From contig JAULSU010000005.1 in the NCBI GenBank assembly GCA_030512335.1, positions 3,844,001 through 3,908,000 on the forward strand: a stretch of 64,000 nt of DNA, read 5' to 3'. The position numbers were made by a program, and so were the translations under genes. The stretch is from Immersiella caudata. Lineage: Eukaryota; Ascomycota; Sordariomycetes; Sordariales; Lasiosphaeriaceae. Each line of letters opens with the position of its first letter. Positions within the stretch are counted from its first letter, which is position 1. Shown here in pieces: positions 46,029 to 57,800 of the stretch. The notes under the pieces were generated by a model. It ran no database searches, was not told the DNA's origin, and saw only the letters and a list, made by a program, of their open reading frames with translations.

Positions 46029-46719
46029 TTGGATGTGAAGCGAAACGCTTGGTCAACGAGACGAGGCGGCGCGTGGACCAGATGGACTTGGTCGTAGACT
46101 GAGCCGAGTCCGAAACACCGCAGTACCATGGGGGTACGAGAACGACACAGGGAAGAGTGAAAGGCAAAGGCAATGGAAGAAAGAAAACCCTCGGTCCACG
46201 AGGAGGGCTTCATGGCAGCCATGCGGCACAATGCGCTTGTTTGCGCATGTAATAAACAGCTCTACTTAATTTCACCATCCAATAGCCGGAGGAGGAGAGC
46301 CTGCCACAGCAGGTGCAGCATCCGCCGTCGTGAATGATGAGCCACAGGCGAATCTAAGTAGTACCTGGAGTGGGGTATGGGCTGCGGTCTAAGAACGGCC
46401 CGATGCCGTCGACAACGGCCCGCAGATTGGCCAGACGGTTTGTTCCGGAGATAGCATTCCATGTTTATCAAGGTGCCCACTAGTGACACACACGCACTCT
46501 CCTCCATTACGAACCCCCACTCCCGGAGAGCCAACGCTGCCACCTCGACGTCCGCGTCAACTCTGCCGCTTCCGTCACCCCCGTCAGTGGTAAATAACAC
46601 CTACTGTCCCAAGGGTGTTGTTTGCGGATCAGGATCTCGGCCATCCTATAGCACCATCATTTGTTTTCCACACTAGCAGTCATCGACACCGCAAGTCTCA
46701 TTTTTTCCTGTCAACAATC
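46029..46719. promoter_or_regulatory. Divergent promoter: GliA-like / GliT-like 2
   Basis: 690 bp between two divergent ATGs of self-protection genes. A CGG-N6-CCG pair near 46435 is seen; no clear GliZ motif. Confidence 0.45.
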
Positions 46720-47753
46720 ATGTCGACCTCGGTTCTTCTCGATGTCATGATCGTGGGCGGTGGCCCTTCTGGTCTCGCTACAGCTACCGGCCTGGCGCGG
46801 CAGCTGTACAATACAGTCGTGTTTACTAACGAAACCTTCCGCAATGCGCGGGCCTCACACATGCACAACTTTCCGACATGGGATCACCAGCCGCCGAGTG
46901 CATTTCGTGCCAAGGCCAAGGCCGACCTGCTGGCGCGGTATCGTACGGTCCAGTTTGAGAACGCGGATATAAAAACCGTTCAGAAGACAGAAGACGGGTA
47001 TTTCCAAGCGACTGATGCCCAGGGCCGCTCGTGGACGGCCCGCAAGCTTGTTTTGGCCCACGGATCGGAGGACCAGCTCCCTGACATCCCGGGCTTCGCA
47101 GACTGCTGGGCATACGGCATGTAAGTGCAAATCGCAACCACAAGACATCAATGGAGACTGATTCATCACCTTCTCAAAGCTATGGTTGCCTCTTCTGCGA
47201 CGGATACGAAGACCGCGGCCTGGCGTCGTCGTCCGGCATTCTATGTGTTGGGCCACATTCGGGACTCCCACCAATCGCCCTTCACCTATCCCGCCAGGCC
47301 CGGCGGCTAACCGACAAGGTTACCCTATACACGAATGGAAACCCCGACCTAGCTACCAAGCTCGAGGAACTTCTGAGGCAGGATAAAGACGCCATCAGCG
47401 GCCGAATTCATGTTGAGGATCGCAAGATTGCAAAATTTGCGCGAGGGGACAGCCACAAGTCGCAAGTCTTGGTCACTTTCGAGGATGGAGACGTTGTCAA
47501 GGAAGGATTCGTAGCACACCAACCCGTCAGCCAGTCAAGGGGGCCATTTGCTCAGCAACTAGGCCTTGCACTCACCCCTACAGGCGACATCGCGACAACA
47601 CCCCCATTTGGCGAGACGACAGTCCCTGGTGTGTTTGCTGTGGGAGATTGTGCAACCCAGCTCAAGGCCGTTTCGCAGGCGGTGGCGATGGGTACGATGG
47701 CGGCTGGAGGACTTGCGTTTCAGTTGGGTGCGGATCTGGCCAAGGTTGACTAG
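46720..47753 (+). CDS. gliT: GliT-like dithiol oxidase, copy 2
   Basis: Exons 46720-47120 and 47180-47753 give 324 aa. FAD motif VMIVGGGPSGLATATGLAR, redox pair CLFCDGYEDRG (about 137-140) and GVFAVGDCATQLKAV are all intact. It is clearly paralogous to the gene at 29644: most of the length aligns without gaps, and the single intron interrupts the same Ile codon in the same phase. A difference at the active site is Asp after the second Cys here versus His in copy 1. The tail is shorter. Both are therefore likely functional. One may serve biosynthesis and the other protection, or they may act on different thiol products. Confidence 0.92.
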
Positions 47754-48413
47754 ATTGGCCTGGTAAGCTGTGGATCAGTCTGTAGACACAAAGTCTCATG
47801 ATAACATAGGTAGTCTTGGACACGCTGCAATGCAATGAGATGCTCCGAACCTCCTTGATTCTGCCGGAGAAAACGGCTCCCTTGCTCGGCATACCAGTGA
47901 CATAAGCCGCTGCGGATCAACGTGGAGTTTGCGAAAAGCCAACTCAACCTCCGCAAGCCCCTATCCCCCATGTGGTTGTTGCACTTGAAGCTGCAGATTT
48001 ATCGAGACTAAAATGCTGAGCGGAAGTTGACGAGAGCCAAGTTCGCTCATGAGCACCCAGTGGGAGCTTTGATTGAGTGACTCGTTGGTCAGTGGTGTGG
48101 AAAATTTTGTTTTACAACGCCACACTCTGATTGAATGTGTGGGCATCTGAAATGTTCCACAAAGGTTTACATATCACATATCTACCTACCTAGGTACAGT
48201 TGGTTGACACTTTCAAACCGGACGCGTATGACTTGGGCTCCAGCATCTGACCGAGTGATTCCTCGTTGTTTTCAACGTGACTTCCATCACTCTTCACAAT
48301 CGGCCAACGAATTGCACATCAAATTATACGCCGCGACCCTTTCAGAATCAAAACCCATCAATTCTCATCGGTCATCAAACATCAACCTACAACCGCTTCC
48401 ACAAAAACCCACC
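47754..48413. other. Convergent intergenic region
   Basis: 660 bp between converging GliT-like 2 and P450 genes; a TACCTAGGTA element at 48184-48197. No gene seen. Confidence 0.5.
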
Positions 48414-50016
48414 TCACGCCCTCTTCTTCATCTCGATCTCGATAGGCGGCGACCACAAAACCTCGTCAACATCCGAATTCTGCGGCGTCTTGAACCCCGG
48501 CGTCACCACTCGCATATCATAGTGCACAATCAACGCCGCCACGAACGCAAGGATCTGCTTCTCAGCAAACACCCTCCCCGGACAAAAACTGACCCCTCCT
48601 CCAAACGGCTTCACCGTCTTGGTGAAGTTCTCCCCCCGGCCCCCAAACCGCTTATCCAGAAATCGCTCAGGGACAAACTGGTCGGCCTGCGGGTGTATCT
48701 CCTCGGTGGCGCACAGCAGCGAGTTAGGCAGGTTGACCACGCCGCCTTTCTTGAGGTGCCAGGTCCGGCCGGCCGCGACCAGCGTGGTGTCCTTGAGGAC
48801 CTCGCGGAAGGCGGTGCCGTTGTTGTGGGTGCGCAGCACTTCGTGCAGGAAGGACCGCATCCGGGGGACTTTCTCGGGGAAGATGCTTACTTGGTCGGCC
48901 GGAGAGGAGGCTTTGTAGCCTGCTTCCTGGAGTTCGGATCGGAAGATGGGGATGAGATTGGGATGTTCCATGAGCTCGACCAGTGTGCAATATGCCGTGG
49001 GCATCGAATTCGAGTGGACGCTATGGGTGAAGAAGGTGAGCTGAGAAGATTTATCTGGAGTGGGGTCTTGGGAGTGGTGGTTGACGTACCCAGAGAAGAC
49101 GCTTAAAACATCCCTGGCAACTGTATCTTTGCACAAGCCGTGAGCCAGCAGCTGTCGAATTCGACTCTCAATGTAGGGCGAGGAAACTCCATCTCTCCCA
49201 TCCACGGCATCGACGAGCTTCTTGAACGTGTCGACGATGCGGTCGCGGGCTCGGTACGGTTTCGGGGCCAAGAACCGCGGGACGCCAAACAGCAAGGACC
49301 AAAAGCCGTACTTGTTGACCACATTGAGGGCGTCGAGGATCTGAGGATCGATATCCAAGACCAGCTTCCCAAAATAAGCATTCGTAGTTGGCTCGCTCTG
49401 GAATTGCGCAATGATGGCCAAGACGTCCTTGGTGATGGCCTTGATGTCGCTTCGCTCCAACGTCTTATCGAACCGCTCCACGACCTGTCGGATCTCATCA
49501 AAGTAAGCTTCTGCCGTGATGGCGTTGTTCTCGTTGCGGAGCAAGTGCATCGAGTTGACGTCGTGCAGGATCGGCTTCACGTTGCCGGCCACGAATGCCT
49601 CGGTGTCAGTAACATTGATCCCGAACAAGTTTCTCATGACAAGCCGCAGGAACCCCACGCTATCCAGCGTCTTGGAGTTCTTGAACACTTCGGTAAACTC
49701 GGCCGACTTGTTGAAAACATAGTGTTTTGTCCCCGCAATGAGCAGCGAGAACGGCTCGTTGTTGCTTTGAGCACTTGGTGGCAACCGAGACTCGTGAGTG
49801 CAAGCTCTCCAGAGATTGGGCATCTGATGGTGTCACCTCTTACATTGATTGGGCTACCAGAGTCCGCCGGTCTCGGGAAAAGCTCACAGCATGCCCGAGA
49901 ATGGGAATCCGGTGAGGGATTGGTTTCGGTTCCCCATCCGAGTATGCAGGCGTCGCAAAGTACCAGAAAAGCAGCAACGGTACTGCGATGACTGCTATGG
50001 ATACAGCGTCATACAT
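48414..50016 (-). CDS. Cytochrome P450 (CYP7/CYP8-like group)
   Basis: Exons 50016-49844, 49806-49090 and 49020-48414 give 498 aa. The middle intron is 69 nt, in frame and without a stop, and would be missed in a simple frame reading. A short N-terminal anchor (AVIAVPLLLFWYF) is followed by PIPHRIPILGHAVSF, I-helix HSNSMPTA (Thr kept, no acid), K-helix HEVLR and heme loop FGGGVSFCPGRVFAEKQ. The combination of the HSN-type I-helix and FGGG heme loop fits the fungal CYP7B-like P450s, some of which sit in ETP clusters. The exact acceptor of the first intron (CTGGAG) is the only one giving the right phase but is not strong. Confidence 0.85.
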
Positions 50017-51608
50017 GATTATTTTTTTGTCAAAAACACAGGGTAGGTAGGTACCAAATGCTATGATGCTATTGTTGCCGTGCTTGCGAGCCAGAGGCCA
50101 AAGCAGTTTTGAGTGCCTCGTGTGAATTGGAAAACGCGAGGTTTGACTTGCTGTCAGTGACTAATGATTTGTCAGTGCAGCCGACGCCTAACATAACGTT
50201 TCTTTACCAGTCCTTCGTCGGATTGTACTGGTCGGTCCGCTCCTTGCAGCCACCTACACCTATTCAGTTGCCATCTGAAGACGCCGATCGGCCCGCCCAC
50301 AAGCCACCTAGCTATTCTTCAAACAATAGCCAACATGGGTTGTGTACCGATAGTCGCCTGGTTTGACTTCGCGGCGTTGCTTCCAGCACCGCTAGAGATG
50401 GTCACCACATCGGATCCCTCACTTAGGTAGGTAGTCCACTACGACGAAGAAACTAGCACCAGGGTTTACCCAAGCCCTGGACAGCTTGAGAAAGTCTACC
50501 GAATTGCCGACATGATGTGGTGCGAAGCTACTAATGGAGAAATCGAAACTGAATCCCTATTTTGTCTTAGGTAGTTTTTGATCTGCCAGATCAGTTTCTG
50601 TACCTACTAGTCCATCTGGTAGATGGATTCAGGAGGAATGATCTTGGAAAGGCTCAGTGGTGTCAGGGGCAAATTGGAGACGCCGGAGGGGTGGGGGGGG
50701 GGGGGGGGTAGGGCGCCTGTTGATGGATCTAATCACCTCGCCCGTCCTGTCTGTCCTGGGGAGGAAGCTGGGCAAGAATCCTCCCCGACCGTGGAGCACG
50801 CAGTGGACGCAGTGGGTTGAAGAACGGCCTGCTGCTGGCTGACTAACCTTGAACCACAACATGAGCCAAGCCGCCCAAAGCGGAAGAGTCCGTGCATTGG
50901 CTGCTTACTAAGGCAGAGACCTCCCGAGGTGGTAGCTCACCACGGTGGGGAAATCAGAGCATTTTTGAGCAAGATATGTTTGTTCGCATCCGAACCATCT
51001 ACCCTTTGATCCTGGGGCACACAATATTTGGCAACCCGTATATGCGGTTCGGAGGCTGGGGACAGTTGGTCGACGGGCAAGTGAAGGGTCCGTAGGGGGC
51101 ATTGCACGGGCACCCACTGTGTCGCGAACTGAGGTCGAATTTTCCCAGCCAAATTCGGCGAAAGCACATCTCCAGTGGCGTCTTCTGCAGGCATCCCCCA
51201 CAATGAAATTTGAGCAATGCCGTGGTCGAACCACCCCTCCCGTCTTTGGGCAGCCAAAATAGTAAGGTGTCGGTGCCCTGTAAGCGCCCTGTAATTATAG
51301 TGGTCAGGCGCGGGAAATGAGCTGATGATGATACCTCACACCTCGAACACCTAGCCTCCGTTCCTGCAACTTCTGGGATATCAGTTACAGCTTTGCAAAG
51401 GTATGTTTGCCTATACAAATTACATCGGTCGCAGGATCTCATTGCAGGTACACGGTTGTTTGTGGTCAGGGGAGGTCGTTGAAACATGGGTATTATTGAC
51501 ATATGTATTAGTTAACTAAAGATTTGTTGCTTAATGCAACATGGAATACCCTCAAGGTCATTCTCCAATCTCTGCTGTTGGTGGCGATAAGTAAGAGTGA
51601 CCCGAATG
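50017..51608. other. Intergenic, 1.6 kb, no gene supported
   Basis: A G-run of about 17 at 50693-50709 and palindromic TAGGTA elements near 50041 and 50426 are visible. A 167-codon minus-strand frame at 50999-51502 has no recognisable family and is not called. Confidence 0.5.
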
Positions 51609-53369
51609 CTACTTTTCGTCAACAGCCGAGACACCATCGTCGCTACGGCTGGGACGCTTGTCATCTGCAGCCAAGGTCTGCTGATCGTTGAGCTCGGGAT
51701 CGCGCATGACGGCGGCAAAGGCAATGGTCGGAAGGCAGAGGCCCAGGCCGACAGCGCAGAGAATCCTCTGGACGTACTGGAAGCTCTCCACGACGGCAGA
51801 CCTCGTCGGTGTGCCGACGGGGAACTGTGCAACGATGGGGAACGGGTTCGCAAAGACCTGCATGGCCAAGGTTTGGTTGCCCAGCCTCTCGGTGAGCTGC
51901 TGAGGTAAGACCTGGTTCCAGATGGAGCCAGAGACGCTGTTGCCCAACGCGTTGCCGATGAGCTGAAACGAGAAGTAGAGGGCAATCATGACGGCCACAT
52001 GCTCATGCTTGAGCGTCACCTGCATGGCGACAGTAGCCGCATAACCGAAAAATGAAGCCCCGAGGCCGAGGAGAACCTGGCCCGCAATCACTCCAGCCTG
52101 GTTGTCAGTGCCCTGGCCGCCGCGGTATCGGACGAGGAGGCCAAAGGCCACAGTGAAGACGACAACACCAAAGATAATAAACGGCCGCAGCCGGCGAACG
52201 CGATAGACAGCCAGACCGACGAGGGGCCCACAGACAAAGGACATGAAGCTGTAGACTGTGCTAATGCGGGTGGCAGCCGTGACCGAGAAGTCAAAGGCTA
52301 CCACCAGGACGGTGTAGAGGAAGCCCCGCTGCATGGCCACGGCAAAGTTGAAGAAGACGCCGACGCCGAGGGCCCCCCACACGGAGCGATCACGCATGCG
52401 CTCAAAGGGCAGCAGCGGGTGCGGCGCACGCATCTCCCAGAATACGAAGACGGGTATCAGGACGATGCCGACGACGATGGGAGCAATGATGCTGGCGCTC
52501 TCCCACTTGCTCGACACCCCACCGGCAAGACTGACGGGCGTGAGGATGAGGGCCAGGACGGCCATAACCAGGACGAGGCCGATGGCATCAATCTGCCAAA
52601 ACAGCTGGCTGAGGACCATGCGCCAGTCGGCCTTGAGCACAGGGGCCCCCTTCTTGCGGGCGCTGCGCTCGCCCAGCTTCATCAGCACGACAAAGGGGAT
52701 GATGCAGGCGACGTAGACAATGGGCCACATGCCAATCCCCCATCGCCACGACGAGTGAGACAGCATCGAGGCCGAGATGTTGCCCGAAAGCCAAATGGTG
52801 GCGATGAAGTGCAGGTTGGGAATGGTGTAGCAGAAGAGGCGGAGCCGGGTCGAGCTGAGGTCAGCCACCACAACCTCAACCATAACCTGTGTCGTGGACA
52901 GGCCGACCTGGTGCAGGACGGCACCGGCGACAAAGGTGGCCACGTTGTTGGAGCAGGCCTGGACGATAAGGCCGGTGACGAAAAACAATGTGCACAGCCA
53001 GATGATCTCAAAGCGGCCGAGCACATCGGTGAGCTTGGCGGCGGCCGGCTGAGCGGCGACGGCGAATACGACGCGCAGTGTGTTGGACGTGGCGAGTAAC
53101 GAGTGCGCCCGGTAGGAAGCGGTTGCGTAGGCCTGGTAGACTCCCTGCAGGATTGAGGCCAGTCCGTAAGCGAAGCCGACAAGGAAGATGGACACGAAGA
53201 TGGACACCCGGAACCGCCGCGAGAGCCGGCTGGACATTGCCGACATCTTTGCGACGCCGATCGGCACGTCGTCGCCCGGGTCCTTTGTCTCGTTGACCGC
53301 GTGCACGAGCCCAGGGCTCGACTTTTCGTCCGACTCCACGGTGCTTGCCGCCATGGTCATCGTCGTCAT
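51609..53369 (-). CDS. MFS transporter of the siderophore-iron (SIT/ARN) family
   Basis: Single exon, 586 aa, ATG at 53369. Family-typical stretches are YRAHSLLATSNTLR, AAAKLTDVLGR, VEVVVADLSSTRLRLF, WRWGIGMWPIVYV and a mid-protein FWQIDAIGLVLVMAVLALIL. Same family as the transporter at 15956 but clearly divergent, and without a matching iron site: no ATCWGATAA is seen in 53370-53900. Its place between the ETP P450 and the Zn2Cys6 regulator suggests it has been taken into the ETP cluster, perhaps to move a metal complex or the product. This role is inference. Confidence 0.88.
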   Translation of the reverse strand: MTTMTMAASTVESDEKSSPGLVHAVNETKDPGDDVPIGVAKMSAMSSRLSRRFRVSIFVSIFLVGFAYGLASILQGVYQAYATASYRAHSLLATSNTLRVVFAVAAQPAAAKLTDVLGRFEIIWLCTLFFVTGLIVQACSNNVATFVAGAVLHQVGLSTTQVMVEVVVADLSSTRLRLFCYTIPNLHFIATIWLSGNISASMLSHSSWRWGIGMWPIVYVACIIPFVVLMKLGERSARKKGAPVLKADWRMVLSQLFWQIDAIGLVLVMAVLALILTPVSLAGGVSSKWESASIIAPIVVGIVLIPVFVFWEMRAPHPLLPFERMRDRSVWGALGVGVFFNFAVAMQRGFLYTVLVVAFDFSVTAATRISTVYSFMSFVCGPLVGLAVYRVRRLRPFIIFGVVVFTVAFGLLVRYRGGQGTDNQAGVIAGQVLLGLGASFFGYAATVAMQVTLKHEHVAVMIALYFSFQLIGNALGNSVSGSIWNQVLPQQLTERLGNQTLAMQVFANPFPIVAQFPVGTPTRSAVVESFQYVQRILCAVGLGLCLPTIAFAAVMRDPELNDQQTLAADDKRPSRSDDGVSAVDEK

Positions 53370-55800
53370 TCGTCAAGGCCGATGTTGTTAATTCTCGATG
53401 GTCTCCTGCGTGTGCGCGCCGTCCCTTGTTTGTCTTGTCCTTGGACTCCAGGGGAAGGAACGGGAGTGTGGATATTGTATGCAGGACGAGTGGTGGCATG
53501 TGGTATTGCATATTGCTGGAGCCGAAGGCTCCTGCTCTTTTTCTAAGCGGCCACAGTGAGCAGTTTTGAGCTGTTTTACCCCCAGCTGTCGCCCGCCCAG
53601 CAATGTGGCGCGCCGTCCGCATCCAATATCACAGCGCACTTAGACTGGAAGAGCAGAATCGCAAGATATCGTACACTATTATATACATTTCTGTGTTCGT
53701 GGCGCGTTCCATCCGTGGCACGTTCGCTGTGAACAGACCGTCAGCTCATTCTTAACCTACGGTGCGCGCGTCGGACGCTCTGGGGCAGAACGATCATCAA
53801 GGTGCCTGCCTGCGCGAGGCAGGTACACCCGCCGAAGCCTCCCCTCTAACACTTCGACGAGGGATCTAATCGCAATCCGGTCCACTTCTGGATTCCACCC
53901 ACCATCGTTGCCAGAGCTTTGCCCGCAGCCCTCTCGCGCAGCATCCTCTCTTTCTCTGCAACATCACCAATCTCGCGTTTATCTCAACGTCCATGCTTCC
54001 TTGCACGGATCGTAGATCTCATCTGTTACTCTTTACGTCGAAAGCGGGCATCTTTGACTGCGAGGCTGCTTGGGCTTCAGGCTGTGCACCCACCCGCGCT
54101 GCAGCATCCGTTCATCTCAGGAAGTGCAGACCCTCCCCCCACCTGGCACCCACCCCCCCACTCCTCCAACCAGCCAATCAAACCACCTCCCGATCACCGT
54201 TCTTGTGTTGTTCACTACCCCTGACCCACGGATACGTGGCACGGACCCCACAACCTCCACACTAACCAATTCAGCCACAGCACACGCAGCGAAGGCTCAA
54301 AATGCTAACTGGGGATTGGTCAAGACTTGAAGGCAAGATGAGAGATGTCGTCAATCTCCTGGATGGGGGATTGTGATCCGCCCAAACTACGAGAGGGATG
54401 AGGCATTTACGCGTTGCGAGAGGGTTAATTATGAAGGTACCGTAAAGAACGCGTCTCGACCAACGTTGACTGCATGTGAGAGAGCCGCTCTGGGTGCCGA
54501 TAGGCTTCAGTCTTTGCGAAGGGGAAAAAAAAAGAGCCACCTTTAGCCTCATAAGCGAGACCAAGCACTGAGCCTCTCTTGGAGGCTTGGAAAGAGCACT
54601 AAGTGAAGTGGTAACAGGAAGTGCCCCAACGTCCTTCGCCTTGGTGCTTTTTGAGAGGGAGTCCGTCGTATGCAGTGGCTTTTTGAGCTTGTCAAATGTT
54701 TGTGTCCTTGAAGTTACCTAAGAGGTACCTTACCCACCTCAGACAGTGGGGCACAAGTTTCAACTATGGGTAGATTCAACAGACTCCCGGTCCCACGGCT
54801 GGACAGATAGTGCTTGTAAACTTCCGAGAATGAAAGGCCAGTTGCTGCTGGGGCGGAGTTATATAATCTATTACAAGAAGTAAAATTTTTACAGGCCTGC
54901 TGAAACATTTCTTACCCTATCCCAGGAACGAGGCCTCTGTGGTGTATCCAGGAGGATGGGAACTTGTGCAGTGTGACTGGTTAACTCCTCGGCGAGGAAA
55001 TGGATCCAGGTTACATTGTTAGCATTCCCGCTTTCCACATTGTTGTGACAAACGCCTCGCTTTTCCTTAATGCTCGTAACTTAAAGAGGGTGGTCAGGAA
55101 GGTTCTTGGAAGAGGGTTTTGAATCATTGAGCCAGCGCTATAATTCGCAGGGACCCAAAAGCCCCCCACGGCCTACCTGGTGGATTTGTGACGGCCCTCG
55201 TCATGCGAATGAGCCGTTGCCGCTAGATCTGACAATCCGATGCTTGGCCAATCAGCGCAGCAAGCCATTTACAGTTGAGTGTAGAATAAGCACGTTAGTA
55301 TAACCAGAACCCAGCACCGTTCGGTACGATTGTCGTGTATACAACAACGTTCAACGCCGCCATGTGTCCTTCATGTCGCCTACTTTAACCGTTTAGGATC
55401 TTACCCCGCGCTAGGGGATTATGCTTCCGTGCATCGGTCCGCTGCGCTGCACTGCCTATAACATGCCAGGCTTATTTAGTGCGCATGCATCTCGCGCGTC
55501 AACGCCGCTAAGCTGCTTTGATAGGTGACGACAGGTGGGCTGCTCGATGGTGTTCTGCGCCGCAGGCATCCCACAGGATCTCAAGTCTGGACTAGCGCGA
55601 GGTGAGGTGAGTTTGAGAGAAAATGAGCTGGATTCCGATTCGTTGGGAGCCGTCGATGAGGACCGGCCGCGGGGGGGGGGTTGGTGCCATTCATAACGAA
55701 CTTGCCCACCGACCCAGGTGTGGTCACGCAATTTCAAAAGGTCGCAGATGCGGCTCATCTTGACCAATCCGCCGCTGGTTGTTTGCCCCCGCCATGCCAA
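53370..55800. other. Intergenic, 2.4 kb, no gene supported
   Basis: Upstream of both the SIT-like transporter and the regulator. Only short frames without family features. Composition is more AT-rich from 54.5 to 55.4 kb. A G-run (about 10) at 55671-55681 precedes the regulator. Confidence 0.5.
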
Positions 55801-57579
55801 ATGAGCGGTGCCGACGGCCCCTACAAGCCGGCTGTTCCGTCAAGCAAACCTCCGCGCATGCGAACGGCCTGCACGGAGTGCCACGCCGCAAAGGTAACTG
55901 CAATTCTCCTTCGATGATGAAATCTGCGCTCGCAATCTATTCATCGCACTCTTTCATCGCACTTTTTCGTCTGTGTGGGTTCTCGCACGGAAGGAACAGG
56001 AGGGGAGAGGGGGCGAGAAGTTTTTGATTCGAAGGCGACTCAGCTGGACGAAAATTCAAGTCCTTGTCAAGGAAAGAAACCAACAAGAAAAAAAAGAAGA
56101 GAACAGTGTGTGTTCAGGCCAGGCTAACAGGATTTGCGGACTTCACAGGTTCGGTGCAGCGGGGAGCGGACAGGCTGCGCGCGCTGCGGGCAAAATAACT
56201 TCGACTGCGTTTACAGGGTGTCTATGGTTGGGCGTACATCCAAGCGGAGGCATGACAACGGCGACAACACGCTGCGACGGCGTCGGATGTCGTCGATTGG
56301 AGAAAGCGGCGGTGAACAGCCTCTTAGCTCCCCCGTTTCGGGCAGCACCATCATCCACGCGCTCGGCGCATCGGAGGCGGCCGAGTCGGCAACGGAGACA
56401 GAAACCGACCAATTCGCCTCCCTCGGTGCCCCCTTTTCGTTGGCGGGCCAGCCAAACCGCACCACCACCACCACTCCAACGACCACCACTGCTAACAACA
56501 GCAATTTTAACAACGCCAACAAAGCCAACAACGACAATAACAACAATAATAACAACACCAACACCAACACCAATACCAATACCAATGGCAGCAGCAGCAT
56601 CGGCACCAAACATAATTACACCTCGGGCCCCATGGAATTCCCCGACGAGCTATTCGACTGGAGCTGGGAAGTTTCCGACAGCGGAAACGGCGCCTGGACC
56701 GGCGGCAGCGGGACCACCGGCGGGGACTCCAGCTCCCTCATGCTTCTCGACTCGGAACCCGGGCCTGCAAAGCACCCGCCGTCGTCGTCCTCATCACGTT
56801 ATTCCGGCGCAGCATCCACCACGGCAGCCGATGCTCCTCTCTTAGCGGCCCCTTTCGTCCCGCCGGGCCATTACGGATGCGACGACAACCACGGCGGCAG
56901 TAGCGGTGGTGGCGGAGCCGGAGCCGGAGCCGGTAGCAATAATCGAGAAACGGTGGGGCAGCTCATGTCTCTGTGCTGCATGGCGAATGGGCTCGAGGCC
57001 CGCCTGCGCTCCCGGACGGGCTCCCTGGACGAAATCATGAAGCTCAACAAGGCGTGCCTTGCCGAGGTGGTCAGGCTGACAAGCTCCGCAACGGTCACAG
57101 CAACAACGACAACGACAACAACAGCAATCAGCGCATCCGATCTCAAGCAAGGTCGCGAGGTATGCCGGTGCGCTCTCGCCATGATCACCACATGCCTCGA
57201 CATTATGCTCCGCCTATTTGAGGACGTCGTGCGGTCCTCGGGGCTCGATGATGGACACGACGGCACCGGCAGCGATGGGCCGCGGCCCGACATTCGCATG
57301 CCGAGCCTGCAGTTTGGCGTGTTTGAGTTAGACCCGCAGGAGCAGCTGGTCATTACCCGGCGGATCCTGACGAGGGAGTTGCACAACTACCGGGATGTCG
57401 TCTGGACCATCGGCCTACTGTTTGAGGAGGCGTCGTCCGCCGACTTTTACGGGAAGCTCATGACGCAGTGGTGTCTCTCCCTCACGGCCCGGCTGGGTCG
57501 ACTGCTGGCGAAGCTGGAAAAGCCAGCCGGCGGGCCACCCGCGAGTGTGTCTGCCTTTGCGCGCTCCGTGTTTATGTGA
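55801..57579 (+). CDS. Zn2Cys6 transcription factor, GliZ/AflR type
   Basis: Exons 55801-55893 and 56149-57579 give 507 aa. The intron splits the zinc cluster exactly after CTECHAAK. Splicing gives C-x2-C-x6-C-x6-C-x2-C-x6-C (CTECHAAKVRCSGERTGC then ARCGQNNFDC), the canonical binuclear cluster. Then a basic linker (KRRHDNGDN), a long low-complexity middle rich in Thr/Asn/Ser, and a C-terminal helical part (CRCALAMITTCLDIMLRLFEDVV) like the AflR-type regulatory region. The intron in the zinc cluster is typical of cluster-specific regulators. It is the only regulator in the ETP block and is the likely pathway activator. Confidence 0.9.
56455..56600. repeat. Coding ACC/AAC/ACCAAC simple repeats in the regulator
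   Basis: (acc)n, (aacaac)n and (accaac)n runs encode Thr, Asn and Thr-Asn stretches in the middle of the Zn2Cys6 protein. They keep the frame. Confidence 0.8.
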
Positions 57580-57800
57580 GGTGATAACAGCCACCACCGG
57601 CCATTTTTTTTTTGGGGGGGGGGGGGGGGGGGATTTTGTTTTTCTTTTCATTTTTTTTCTTTTATCGTTTTTGGTGGGGTTTTAACAATCGACCTACACA
57701 CTAGCTACCTAAATACCACGACGATGACGATGACGATGATGATGAATCCAGCATTGAGAATCTCTACGAGCCACTGAAAGTCTCTGCTCTCTCCGCCCTC
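57580..57800. repeat. T-run, G-run and GATGAC repeats between convergent genes
   Basis: After the regulator stop: T run (57604-57613), G run of about 19 (57614-57632), T-rich stretch, and (gatgac/gatgat)n at 57720-57745. No gene. Confidence 0.7.

Noticed and set aside
50999..51502. 167-codon minus-strand open frame with two Cys pairs
   Set aside because: No recognisable family, the Cys pairs do not form a known zinc motif, and overlapping frames of similar length exist. It is likely chance.
53370..55800. Hidden gene in the 2.4 kb gap upstream of the regulator
   Set aside because: Frames are short, use unusual codons and show no splice-joined family motif; nothing could be supported.
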